Positions 36,242 through 44,923 of a stretch of 64,000 nucleotides of DNA are shown piece after piece. Numbering within the stretch: position 1 is the first letter of the stretch; the number at the start of each line of letters is the position of its first letter. This DNA comes from Bacteroidales bacterium (GTDB taxonomy: Bacteria; Bacteroidota; Bacteroidia; Bacteroidales; UBA932): positions 9,755 through 73,754 of the forward strand of contig JAFXPV010000023.1 of NCBI GenBank assembly GCA_017527625.1. The letters run 5' to 3'. The notes beneath the pieces are model-generated. The model was not told the DNA's origin. It did no database searches and saw nothing but the letters and a program-made list of their open reading frames with translations. Both the position numbers and the translations under genes were made by a program.

Positions 36242-36670
36242 CTAGATATGCCCGCCTCCCTGGGCTTTCAACTGTTCATCCACTTTGTTCTTCTCTTCCA
36301 TCAGAAGAGTGAGAAGCCAGTCTTTCTGCTCGTCGCTCAGGCCAAGGTCGCGGCACGCGCTCTCATAGCGGTTGATGACAGCTTCCTGGTAGCGGTGGTA
36401 TACCATTGATTTGCGAATTTCTTCCTCGATGGTCTCGTGTTCAATTTCGAAACTGTCTTTGTAGTAATTCTTGTAGGTTCTCTCGGAAGTGAGAGACAGG
36501 CAGAAATAGAACATTGCTGAAGACAGGATGGCGATGCCGACTATGCCTACGACAAGCGGCACGCGCTGGATGAGACCCAGCAGGCTGAGAGTGGCTCCGG
36601 CTATGAAAAACAGCAGGGCCAGCAGTTCGTTCTTATAATATTTGGCATGTTTCAGAGGTTTCGAGGTCAT
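36242..36670 (-). CDS. small membrane protein at the end of the signalling operon
   Basis: 142 residues from ATG 36670, which overlaps the upstream stop codon (ATGA). Two hydrophobic helices (LLALLFFIAGATLSLLGLI and VVGIVGIAILSSAMFYFCLS) then a charged cytoplasmic helix bundle rich in Glu and Lys (TIEEEIRKSMVYHRYQEAV). No family recognised. Position suggests a role in the same signalling membrane complex. Confidence 0.68.
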   Translation of the reverse strand: MTSKPLKHAKYYKNELLALLFFIAGATLSLLGLIQRVPLVVGIVGIAILSSAMFYFCLSLTSERTYKNYYKDSFEIEHETIEEEIRKSMVYHRYQEAVINRYESACRDLGLSDEQKDWLLTLLMEEKNKVDEQLKAQGGGHI

Positions 36671-37986
36671 AGCTTGAAAGTATTGGATTTGCGGTTTTGG
36701 AGAATCTTGATTTTGATGTTGTTCTCGGACTCTTTGGCATCCAGGGCCTGGCGGTATATGCGGCGGGCCCGAAGGGTTTCGGCGTTGCGTTGCTTGAGTC
36801 CCTCGAGATTTGAGCGCAGGTGCCACTGCTGGTACAGCATTGAGAAGAAGGCTATTCCGAACATCACGAGGAAGCCTATAAGTATGGTGTTCTGGTTGCG
36901 TGTCTTCAGCTGCTGGGCTTCATAGCGCAGCTGGGCGTTGTTCATCTCGGCGTCGAGGATTGCGAGGTCTTCGTTCTGCACCTTGATGTATATCGAGTCT
37001 TTCTGGACCATAAGAGAATCCAGCTGGCGATATGCGTTTTCATATTCGCCTATCTGGGCGAGCAAACCGTGCATCTGGGTGTGGCGGCCGATGTCCGTGC
37101 TCAGGGAGTCTGCCTTTGCGAGGGCTTCGTGCGGGAGATCCCTCAGCCTGAGGTCGAAAATATCGAGTTCCAGGCGTGAGTCATTATCTGAGAGGTGGCG
37201 GTACAGCGGGTCTTCCTCAAGCCGGGAGTAGCACTCCATAAACTTGTCGATGTTGTTGCGGGCGAAATAGTAATACGCAAGAGTCATCGTGACGTTTACG
37301 CGTACCTGCGTTGAAAACTGCTGATAATCGCTCGCCAGTGTGCAATAATCGAGAGCCTTGGGGAAGTCGCCCATCTTAATGCATTCACGGGCGATGAGCA
37401 GGTAGATGTTCGGAAGGTCCTGCTCGTTTTTGGATTCTTTGCAGAATCGGACTGCATTGGTTAGATTCTTTACCGCCAGATAGTGGTTGTTGCGGTAGCT
37501 GTGGATAAGTCCGACAATGCGGTAGGCGTACATCTTGCCGAGGGGCCTCTGCTCGGACTCGGCCATACGCTCCATAGCACGGGCTTCGAGCATAGCGTCG
37601 GAGGCTCTGCCGATATGGACCAGATACTGGCAGTACTCGTGCATTACGGAGTAGTAGAATGAACGGCAGTCCTTTCGCTCGCCGGTGAGCGCCTTGATCT
37701 CAGCAACAGCTTCATCCATCCGGTCATACTCGCCAAGGGCATAGCGCACCGGAAATTCCAGGGCGAGGCCCAGGCATTTGATGCGGAAATTGTCCTGGCG
37801 CACGCCTTCGGCATAGAGCGAATCCGCCAGAGGCAGGTTGACAGGGTTGTACTGCTGCATACGGCCCCAGGCATAACTCTGAAAGGTAACGGGGTCGACA
37901 TTCAGACGGTTCACTATCTGTGCCTCGCAGACAAAGACCGCAAAGCAGGCAAGGGCTGTCAGAACAATTTTTCTAAAGTTCAGCAC
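36667..37986 (-). CDS. TPR membrane protein of the signalling operon
   Basis: 439 residues. Start GTG 37986, overlapping the response-regulator stop by one base; signal peptide ends near FVCEAQ. TPR-like helices fill about 60-340 (LGLIHSY-type turns, LTNAVRFCKES, FPKALDYCTLAS). One membrane helix near residue 365 (TILIGFLVMFGIAFFSMLY) and a short cytoplasmic coiled coil with no kinase or HTH domain. Resembles the sensor part of Bacteroidota TPR kinases; probably a periplasmic sensor or scaffold. Confidence 0.72.
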   Translation of the reverse strand: MLNFRKIVLTALACFAVFVCEAQIVNRLNVDPVTFQSYAWGRMQQYNPVNLPLADSLYAEGVRQDNFRIKCLGLALEFPVRYALGEYDRMDEAVAEIKALTGERKDCRSFYYSVMHEYCQYLVHIGRASDAMLEARAMERMAESEQRPLGKMYAYRIVGLIHSYRNNHYLAVKNLTNAVRFCKESKNEQDLPNIYLLIARECIKMGDFPKALDYCTLASDYQQFSTQVRVNVTMTLAYYYFARNNIDKFMECYSRLEEDPLYRHLSDNDSRLELDIFDLRLRDLPHEALAKADSLSTDIGRHTQMHGLLAQIGEYENAYRQLDSLMVQKDSIYIKVQNEDLAILDAEMNNAQLRYEAQQLKTRNQNTILIGFLVMFGIAFFSMLYQQWHLRSNLEGLKQRNAETLRARRIYRQALDAKESENNIKIKILQNRKSNTFKL

Positions 37987-38405
37987 TATTTGTTTCTTGC
38001 GCTGACAATCTGCAGCTGGGTTACTACGCATGTGAGGAGTTTCTCCATTATTATAGGCTTCATAATGAAGTCGTCGGCACCCATATTGAATCCTTTTACA
38101 ACATCTTCATTGGAGTTCAGGGCGCTCAATATTACAATTCTGATATCTGCAGTTTCGGGATTTTCCCGCAGCCTCTTGATGACTTCGAAGCCGTCAATGC
38201 CGGGCATCATAAGGTCGAGCAGGATGAGGTCGGGTTTCTGCTCGGCCACTGCATCCAGCGCCAGCTGGCCGTTGGCCGCAGTGCGGATCTTGAAGTTGAA
38301 GCGTGAAAGCATTTTCTGCACGAGTAGCAGATTGAGAGGGACATCGTCTACTGCAAGCACGTTGTATGCCGAGTAGTCTTGTTGTTGTGCGTATAAAGGA
38401 ATCAT
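37986..38405 (-). CDS. single-domain response regulator
   Basis: 139 residues, one CheY-like receiver and nothing else. Phospho-acceptor Asp64 in LILLDLMMPG, acidic pair Asp20-Asp21 in LAVDDVPLN, Ser94 in VILSALNS, Lys116 in IMKPI. No output domain, so it must act by protein contact or pass phosphate on. The likely kinase is encoded two genes upstream. Confidence 0.92.
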   Translation of the reverse strand: MIPLYAQQQDYSAYNVLAVDDVPLNLLLVQKMLSRFNFKIRTAANGQLALDAVAEQKPDLILLDLMMPGIDGFEVIKRLRENPETADIRIVILSALNSNEDVVKGFNMGADDFIMKPIIMEKLLTCVVTQLQIVSARNK

Positions 38406-38411
38406 ATCTTG

Positions 38412-39710
38412 TTATTCTTTTAATTCATCGTTTTCTTTCTGGAGCCTGGCTATGCTGGCTTCGTCTTTTTCGTGAGCTTTTTTAAGGCTCTTTACGTGAA
38501 GTTGTGCGTAAGTAAGGGCAGACAGCAGCAACAGGGAGAGCAGCACTGCTATCCAGATTGCGGTTCGTTTGGCTTTATGAGAGGCGGCTGCCAGTTCGGC
38601 CAGAAGATGGTTGTTTTCGTACTCGGCCGACATCTGCCCCAGGCTCTGCCGGTTGATGCTGAAGATGTCTGCTTGCAGCTTCACCGTATATGCCAACAGA
38701 ATGGTTGCTGCGGTCTCCCACTGCCCGTTCTTGTAGGCCAGACTGGCTGCATAGTTCAACTGCTCGTGGAAGTACAGGGAGTCCAGGTCATTGCGGAATG
38801 AACTCGTCCGGCTGCCTATGAGAATATTGTCGATGCAGTCGAACAGGTGGTTTCCGGCACGTATAAGGGTCTTGAAAGTATCAAAGGAGTAACAGTAGTC
38901 CCTCAAGCGGTGGTACTCGGCGATGTCTCCGTCCCAGGCCGCCAGTTGGGCCTGGTAGTATGCCACTTTCAGCGAATCCTGCCTTATCACTCTGTGTCGG
39001 GCGGCTTTGTCGAAGTACAAGCGTGCAGAATCCGAGCCTACCGCATAGGTGCAGGCGAGGTCGCAGTAAGGGTCTGTCATACTCTGTCGCAGTATAGTCT
39101 CGTCGGAGGTGTTTTCATATATTTTCACCGCTTCGCGCAGATATAACTGGGTGTTGTGCTGGTCGTTGATGCGCTTGTACAGCAGCGACAGAAAGATGAG
39201 TGATTTCCACATACCATATTCGTCGCCGGATAACCTGGCTTCCTTCATCATAGACATCAGCATCTCCACGGCAACAACATCCTGGTCGGTATTGAAATAG
39301 TATGTCTGGCAAAGGTCAGATGCGTAGTAATAATATTGCATATACCCGGTAGCCTTGGCTACGTCCATAAGCGTCTTCCTCTGCTCGTCGACCAAAGAAT
39401 TCCAGTACTGGGCATCCCATTCCACACGGTCGCGTATGTTCTGTTTCCATATGTTCTGGGCAAGATGAGACGTGTGCTTGAGCTGCTGGACATAATAGAT
39501 GGTCTGGGCCTTCGTGTCCTTGTGGCGCAGGGACAGTTCCAGAAGATTTTGCTGGGCCTGGTCGAAGGTGTCGGACTCGAAGTCGTCGACAGCTTCGACC
39601 GAAGCGAGATACCAGACATAGCACTCATCGTCGAGTTCATACGGGTTGTTCTGGCCGTATGAGACGAGGGCTGAAGTCAGCAGTGACAGTATGAGGACTA
39701 TTCTTTTCAT
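38412..39710 (-). CDS. kinase-less paralogue of the histidine kinase sensor (TPR + TM)
   Basis: 432 residues from ATG 39710 (4-base overlap with the kinase gene). Signal peptide then NNPYELDDECYVWY, matching NNPYGIDDECYVIY of the kinase. Further shared blocks: KDTKAQTIYYVQQLKH against KDTKAQTLYYVERLKN, and the DYC segment before the membrane helix. After the helix (AIWIAVLLSLLLLSALTYA) there is only a short coiled coil ending in NDELKE; HisKA and HATPase domains are absent. It could form a heterodimer with the kinase or compete for signal. Confidence 0.8.
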   Translation of the reverse strand: MKRIVLILSLLTSALVSYGQNNPYELDDECYVWYLASVEAVDDFESDTFDQAQQNLLELSLRHKDTKAQTIYYVQQLKHTSHLAQNIWKQNIRDRVEWDAQYWNSLVDEQRKTLMDVAKATGYMQYYYYASDLCQTYYFNTDQDVVAVEMLMSMMKEARLSGDEYGMWKSLIFLSLLYKRINDQHNTQLYLREAVKIYENTSDETILRQSMTDPYCDLACTYAVGSDSARLYFDKAARHRVIRQDSLKVAYYQAQLAAWDGDIAEYHRLRDYCYSFDTFKTLIRAGNHLFDCIDNILIGSRTSSFRNDLDSLYFHEQLNYAASLAYKNGQWETAATILLAYTVKLQADIFSINRQSLGQMSAEYENNHLLAELAAASHKAKRTAIWIAVLLSLLLLSALTYAQLHVKSLKKAHEKDEASIARLQKENDELKE

Positions 39711-41620
39711 TGTTGCGGCTCCTCTGGTTTGCACGGCACTGCGAACACGAAACGCGCACCGCCGGCCGTGTAGGTTGTGTCAAGATAAACTTCCGCTCCC
39801 ATACGTCCTGCGATGTCGCGGCAGATGCTCAGGCCCAGGCCTGTGCCCTGCACGAAGTCGTTCAGCTTGGTGAAGCGCTCGAAGATCTTCTCGGCCTGCT
39901 CGGGAGGGACTCCAGGGCCGGTGTCTGTAACGGAGTAGGTCACGAATCCCGGCTTCTCTGTCAGCGAGCTGGCCAGTTTGATCTCTCCCTTGGTTGTATG
40001 TTTGCAGGCGTTGGTGAGCAGATTGATGAGAATCTGCTGGACGCGCCTGGGATCAGTCCGGAAAGTATATGGATCTGTGCTCTCGGGAGCGTAGTACATA
40101 CGTACTCCCGGCTGCAGCCTGTGTTCAGCGCTGGAAATGGCAGCTTCTGCCATATAGTTCACTTCGCCGTCTTCATAAGTGATGCGGTAGTCGCCCTTGT
40201 CCATCGCGGAAGCATTGAGGATGTCATCCAGCAGCATCGTCAGCATCTTGGTGTTGTTGACGATGTGTCCGGCGAACTCTTCCTTCTCTTCTTCAGGGAA
40301 AGAGCCGTCGGGCAGGCTCAGAAGCTGGGAGAAGCCGACGATCGCGTTCAGCGGCGTGCGGACTTCGTGGCTCATATTCTGCACGAAGCGGGTCTTGGCT
40401 GCATCTGCCAGCCGGACTTTCTCGTTAGTCTTTTTCAGTGAGCGGGTGTATATGATGAAGAAAAATATGATGACTGCGAGAATGATTATGGTCAATATAA
40501 GCGCCAGGAGGGAGGCTTTCCTGGCACGCATTGTTTCTTGGTCTACCTGCGCAGAAAGGACGTCATTACCCATCCTGGCCTCTATTTCCGTCAGCTTGGA
40601 CTGGTTTGACTCGGCGAGCTTTTTCTCATCATAGGCTACCAGGTTCTTCTCTATGTTGAATGCAAGCTCCTTGCGACCGTACTTTTCCGCGATGTTTGCG
40701 ATGTACTTGACCTCCCTGAGGTGCTGTGACATATAGTTGATGTCTATTTCTTCCAGATCCTCCCCATATACCAGCTTGTCTATATAACCGAACATTGTGG
40801 GAGAGGTGGCGCTGATTATGTACAGGGAAGGGTCTGCCAGGCAGTAATCCCTTGCCTGCTCGTACCTCGCGACATCCCTCTTGTAAGCGGCGAGCTTTGC
40901 GTGGTGATATTCGCAGCGGAGACTGTCCAGGTGCTGCAGGCGGGCGGCGTCAGCCTTGGCGAGATAAAACTGGACAGAGTCGTTGCCGATGGGGTAGGTG
41001 TCGGACATTTCGCAGTACAGGCGGGTGGCAGATTCGCCTTTGATGAGGGGGTCATCCGAGGCCTCATATACCCTGATGGCTTCAAGTATGTACTTCTTGG
41101 CGGAGATATAGTCGTTCTGGGCGATGTACAGGGAGATGATATAGCGGTTGCCCATCCAGATGCCGTATGGTTCATTGCGGGAAACGGCCTGCTCTCTCAT
41201 ATCCTGCATAAGCTCCATCGTCTGGAGCAGCTTGTCGTGGTAGAAGAAGTAGTTCTGGGCGATGTCATAGGCGTAATAGAAGTATTGTACCTGTCCGAGG
41301 TCCGATGCGACTCTCTTGAGGTCTTCCATATACTCCAACACCTCGGCGTCATCTTGACTGGTGGTCTTCTGGTCTTGCCGCAGTTCGACGGCATTTTTCA
41401 GGCGCTCGACATAGTAGAGAGTCTGGGCTTTGGTGTCCTTCTTCTGGATGGCTTTGCTCAGAAACTGGTTGTTGATGCTGCTGAAGCCGGCTGTTCCCAG
41501 GGCGGATTCGACCTTGCGGTAGATGACGTAGCATTCATCATCTATCCCGTAAGGATTGTTCTGGGCCGGGAGCGCCAGAGACAGGAACAGTAAAGAGGTT
41601 ATGAGCCAGAACCTTTTCAT
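39707..41620 (-). CDS. TPR-sensor histidine kinase
   Basis: 637 residues. Signal peptide, periplasmic TPR-like sensor (about 20-345), membrane helix (about 365-385), HisKA with phospho-His in FVQNMSHEVRTPLNAI (about residue 416), and a complete HATPase: N box NLLTNACKH (about 533), G1 DTGPGVPPEQ (about 568), G2 GTGLGLSI (about 590). First gene of an operon in which every junction overlaps or is under 10 bases. No receiver is fused; a separate one lies two genes downstream. Confidence 0.93.
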   Translation of the reverse strand: MKRFWLITSLLFLSLALPAQNNPYGIDDECYVIYRKVESALGTAGFSSINNQFLSKAIQKKDTKAQTLYYVERLKNAVELRQDQKTTSQDDAEVLEYMEDLKRVASDLGQVQYFYYAYDIAQNYFFYHDKLLQTMELMQDMREQAVSRNEPYGIWMGNRYIISLYIAQNDYISAKKYILEAIRVYEASDDPLIKGESATRLYCEMSDTYPIGNDSVQFYLAKADAARLQHLDSLRCEYHHAKLAAYKRDVARYEQARDYCLADPSLYIISATSPTMFGYIDKLVYGEDLEEIDINYMSQHLREVKYIANIAEKYGRKELAFNIEKNLVAYDEKKLAESNQSKLTEIEARMGNDVLSAQVDQETMRARKASLLALILTIIILAVIIFFFIIYTRSLKKTNEKVRLADAAKTRFVQNMSHEVRTPLNAIVGFSQLLSLPDGSFPEEEKEEFAGHIVNNTKMLTMLLDDILNASAMDKGDYRITYEDGEVNYMAEAAISSAEHRLQPGVRMYYAPESTDPYTFRTDPRRVQQILINLLTNACKHTTKGEIKLASSLTEKPGFVTYSVTDTGPGVPPEQAEKIFERFTKLNDFVQGTGLGLSICRDIAGRMGAEVYLDTTYTAGGARFVFAVPCKPEEPQQ

Positions 41621-41625
41621 AAACC

Positions 41626-41655
41626 CAAATATACAAAGTTTTTTTTGTATATTTG
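41626..41655. promoter_or_regulatory. divergent -7 boxes for the kinase operon (-) and nuclease lipoprotein (+)
   Basis: CAAATATA (41626-41633) and TATATTTG (41648-41655) form an inverted repeat with a 14-base spacer. A further CAAAGTTT at 41634 could be an alternative minus box. Confidence 0.5.
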
Positions 41656-41687
41656 TTAGAATCTGTACTTGCGGGATCCCTATAAAA

Positions 41688-43757
41688 ATGAAAAAATACG
41701 CAAATTATCTGATTGTGCTGGCTTCCGTGCTTGTTGCAATGTCCTGCGGAGAGCCTGAGGCTGCTCCTTATCTCAATATCAGCTTCCCCTCAGTTTCTGC
41801 CGGGGCTGAAGGTAAGGTGATAGATCTTACAGTCATTTCGAACCAAAGCTGGACGGCTTCCGCCGATGTGCCGTGGCTGACCGTTTCCCCGTCATCAGGG
41901 ACAGGGAACGTCGATGTCAAGGTGACTGCCGCACAAAATAATGACGAAGCCCGCAAGGGTGTCGTCACGTTCTCGTGGAGCGGCACGCCGGTGACGCTGA
42001 CGGTGCAGCAGGCTTCCGGCAAAAAAGAAGATCCGAAGCCAGAGGACGGGACTGTCTCCATCGCCCAGCTGCGCAAGCTCTACGACGAAGGGCAGAAAGG
42101 CGACAAGTATAACACGACTGCGAAGTACATCATCCAGGGCTCGGTCATCAGCGACTATCGTCAGGACGGCATCGACAATTACACGACCTCCAGGGCGATG
42201 GTCATCAGTGACGGCACGGCCGGCATAATGCTGTATCTCGACGCCAACAACACTGAATTCAAACCGGGTGACGAAGTGAAGGTGACAGTCGTCAAGGGAC
42301 AGGAGCTGAGCCGCTACAACAAAGGCCCCGTGCAGATCAACGGCCAGAAGATTGCCGGCGTTTCCAAGGTCGGCGAGAAAGCCCTGGAGCCCGTGGAAAT
42401 TTCTGCGGCCGAACTGCTGACCAACAAGTACGAGTCGATGTACGTTGCTGTCAAGGACGTCCAGTGCCAGGCATCAGAGATAGGCAAGACCTTCGTGATG
42501 AAGGATGCCCACACCTCCATCATTATGGAAGGCAAGGACGGCGAAGTGTTCGACATCTTCACCAGCAAGTACGCAAGTTTCGGCAAGGACAAGGTTCCGA
42601 CCGGCAGCGGCACCCTCAAGGGCATCGGCAGCGTTTACGGCGAACGCATCCAGATCTGCATCGCGAAACTGAGCGATTTCGCCGGACTGACAGGCGAACG
42701 CTTCTCGGGCGCAGGCTCGTTCTCGCTGTTCTACTCCGAGTTCACCGGCAAGGGAGACAAAGGCTCCTATGTGATCCAGGTTCTCGGCGACGTGGACTGG
42801 ACTGCTTCCTGCGACAACGATGCATTCACTCTCTCCGCCACTTCCGGCAAAGGCGCAGGTGAAGTCACCCTGTCCTACGGGGACAACCCCAGCACGACAC
42901 AGAACAGAGTGGCGAAAGTCACATTCAGGACCGAGGCTGCCGTGCCGCAGAAGGAACTGGTTTTCACATTCACCCAGCTTCCCTATCAGGAGCTCAAGTC
43001 CGACAAGGTTCCCTATCGTCTGGAAATCCCTGCCGTAGAGGCTCAGGACAGCGTGGTGTTCATCACCCACGACTTCGACCTGGCCGGTGAGAAGGTCTAC
43101 AACTATTCACTTTACTATGATGCCCGCTACAAAGTGTCGCACTGGGTGGCATACCCCCTGTATGAAGCGATGCTCAGCGGAACCCAGCGTACTGACGCCT
43201 GGGGATACGACCCCAAGGTGCCCGAGCGCGACCAGGCCCGCATCCTCAAGGCATTCTCCGGCTACAGCCGCGGCCACCAGCTGCCGTCTGCCGACCGCCT
43301 TGTCAATGCAGCCGCCAACGCCCAGACCTTCTATGCCACCAACATCACGCCTCAGGTCGAGAGTATGAACTCAGGGGTGTGGGAGACTCTGGAGAAAGAC
43401 CTGCGTGTGGTGGCCCGCAACTGCGACACGGTATATGTCGTGACGGGATGCGTGGTCAAGACTGCCGGCGACCAGACCGTCAAGTACATCAAGGACAACA
43501 ACGGCGCTGACGTCGCCGTGCCCAAGGCTTATTACAAAGTCTGCCTGAAATACAAAGCCGAAGGCGGGGTTGGCGGCGGCTACAACGCTATCGGCTTCTG
43601 GATGGAAAACAAAAACCTCGGCGGCAGCGTCAAGGATTATGTGAAGTCCGTCGACGAGATCGAGAAGCTCACCGGCTTCGATTTCTTCCATAACCTGGAC
43701 GATGCCATCGAAAACAACGTAGAGAAAAACAAGAACACCGACGGGTGGAACTTGTAA
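41688..43757 (+). CDS. surface lipoprotein nuclease: BACON, OB-fold and DNA/RNA non-specific endonuclease domains
   Basis: 689 residues from ATG 41688. Lipobox LVAMSCGEP. BACON domain about 30-110 (NQSWTASADVPWLTVSPSSG), an OB-fold / DUF5689-like region about 120-345, a second BACON-like domain about 350-440, then a beta-beta-alpha metal nuclease from about 445: YSRGHQLPSADR (about 525) matches the DRGH core with Ser for Asp, and TNITPQVESMNSGVWETLE carries the metal-binding Asn. Likely degrades extracellular DNA or RNA for nutrients or defence. Confidence 0.85.
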   Translation: MKKYANYLIVLASVLVAMSCGEPEAAPYLNISFPSVSAGAEGKVIDLTVISNQSWTASADVPWLTVSPSSGTGNVDVKVTAAQNNDEARKGVVTFSWSGTPVTLTVQQASGKKEDPKPEDGTVSIAQLRKLYDEGQKGDKYNTTAKYIIQGSVISDYRQDGIDNYTTSRAMVISDGTAGIMLYLDANNTEFKPGDEVKVTVVKGQELSRYNKGPVQINGQKIAGVSKVGEKALEPVEISAAELLTNKYESMYVAVKDVQCQASEIGKTFVMKDAHTSIIMEGKDGEVFDIFTSKYASFGKDKVPTGSGTLKGIGSVYGERIQICIAKLSDFAGLTGERFSGAGSFSLFYSEFTGKGDKGSYVIQVLGDVDWTASCDNDAFTLSATSGKGAGEVTLSYGDNPSTTQNRVAKVTFRTEAAVPQKELVFTFTQLPYQELKSDKVPYRLEIPAVEAQDSVVFITHDFDLAGEKVYNYSLYYDARYKVSHWVAYPLYEAMLSGTQRTDAWGYDPKVPERDQARILKAFSGYSRGHQLPSADRLVNAAANAQTFYATNITPQVESMNSGVWETLEKDLRVVARNCDTVYVVTGCVVKTAGDQTVKYIKDNNGADVAVPKAYYKVCLKYKAEGGVGGGYNAIGFWMENKNLGGSVKDYVKSVDEIEKLTGFDFFHNLDDAIENNVEKNKNTDGWNL

Positions 43758-43777
43758 ACCGACAAAAAAGATTTGTT

Positions 43778-44875
43778 ATGAACGATAATTTTTATGCAAT
43801 AATAATGGCGGGAGGCGTCGGAAGCCGTTTCTGGCCCGTAAGCAGGAATGAGATGCCAAAGCAGTTCCTGGATATACTTGGCGTCGGAAAAACCTTCCTC
43901 CAGATGACTGTCGACCGCTTCGCCAAGATAGTTCCCCGAAGCAACATACTGATTGTGACTGCTGCCAAATACAGGGCCCTGATTAAAAAGCAGTTGCCGG
44001 ATATAGCTCCCGAGAACGTTCTTTACGAACCATACAAACGCAATACGGCTCCCTGCATTGCGTATGCCACGTACAAGCTCATCAGCCGCAATCCCGACGC
44101 GACTGTGGTGGTCAGCCCTTCCGACCATTTCATCGCCGATGAAAGCCTTTTCATCGACACTGTCTCCGCAGTCTTGAAGTACGCGCAGACGAATGACCAG
44201 CTTTTCACCATAGGCATCAAGCCCACAAGCCCGAATGTCAATTACGGCTACATCCAGGCCAACAAGAAGCGAGGCTTCGAGTTCGCAGGCCACAAGGCGT
44301 ATGCCGTCAAGACCTTCACCGAGAAGCCGGACGCAGAGCTTGCGAAGGTATTCCTCGATTCCGGCGAATTCCTGTGGAATTCCGGCATTTTCATCTGGAA
44401 CCTGAAGACAATCCGCAGCGAACTGGAGAGCTGTCTGCCCAATGTCGCCAGCTTGTTCGCCGGCGGAGAAGGCATCTATTACACCGACAAGGAGCCGGCC
44501 TTCATCAATAAAGTCTATGAAGACAGCACTTCGATATCCATCGACTACGGCGTGATGGAGAAAACCAGGAAGGCCCACGTGTTCGAAGGTCTCTTCGGCT
44601 GGAGCGACCTCGGCACCTGGCAGTCCCTGTATGAGCAGGCGCCGCACAAAGACGCCGACGGCAATGCCGTCCGCGCCAGTCACGCGGTTCTTGCGAAGAT
44701 GGCTGGAAGCATCGTCTACGAAGGAGACAGCCGCAAACTTGTCGTGGTCAAAGGGTTGAAGGACTATATGGTGATAGACACGGCAGACGCCCTGATGGTC
44801 TGCCCCCGCGATGACGCGGCAGTCAAGGATATCCTGGTCGACCTGGCCGTCAATGATAAAGAAAGCTATCTGTAA
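43778..44875 (+). CDS. manC: mannose-1-phosphate guanylyltransferase
   Basis: 365 residues from ATG 43778. Makes GDP-mannose from mannose-1-P and GTP, feeding surface glycans and fucose synthesis. MAGGVGSRFWPVSRNEMPKQF is the nucleotidyltransferase signature; FTEKPDAELAKVFL and WNSGIFIWNL are the usual sugar-binding motifs. No phosphomannose isomerase domain, as normal for the short form. Twenty bases after the nuclease gene on the same strand. Confidence 0.92.
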   Translation: MNDNFYAIIMAGGVGSRFWPVSRNEMPKQFLDILGVGKTFLQMTVDRFAKIVPRSNILIVTAAKYRALIKKQLPDIAPENVLYEPYKRNTAPCIAYATYKLISRNPDATVVVSPSDHFIADESLFIDTVSAVLKYAQTNDQLFTIGIKPTSPNVNYGYIQANKKRGFEFAGHKAYAVKTFTEKPDAELAKVFLDSGEFLWNSGIFIWNLKTIRSELESCLPNVASLFAGGEGIYYTDKEPAFINKVYEDSTSISIDYGVMEKTRKAHVFEGLFGWSDLGTWQSLYEQAPHKDADGNAVRASHAVLAKMAGSIVYEGDSRKLVVVKGLKDYMVIDTADALMVCPRDDAAVKDILVDLAVNDKESYL

Positions 44876-44895
44876 CGATTTCTGAGGAATATTGT

Positions 44896-44903
44896 TACAT
44901 TTG
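44896..44903 (+). promoter_or_regulatory. -7 box (TACATTTG) of pheS
   Basis: TACATTTG, 20 bases before the pheS ATG; -33 element weak. Confidence 0.5.
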
Positions 44904-44923
44904 CAGCTCAAAGCACAAGAAAA

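Noticed and set aside
43637..44911. 424-residue minus-strand ORF opposite manC
   Set aside because: manC has the full nucleotidyltransferase signature on the plus strand; the antisense frame has no domain.
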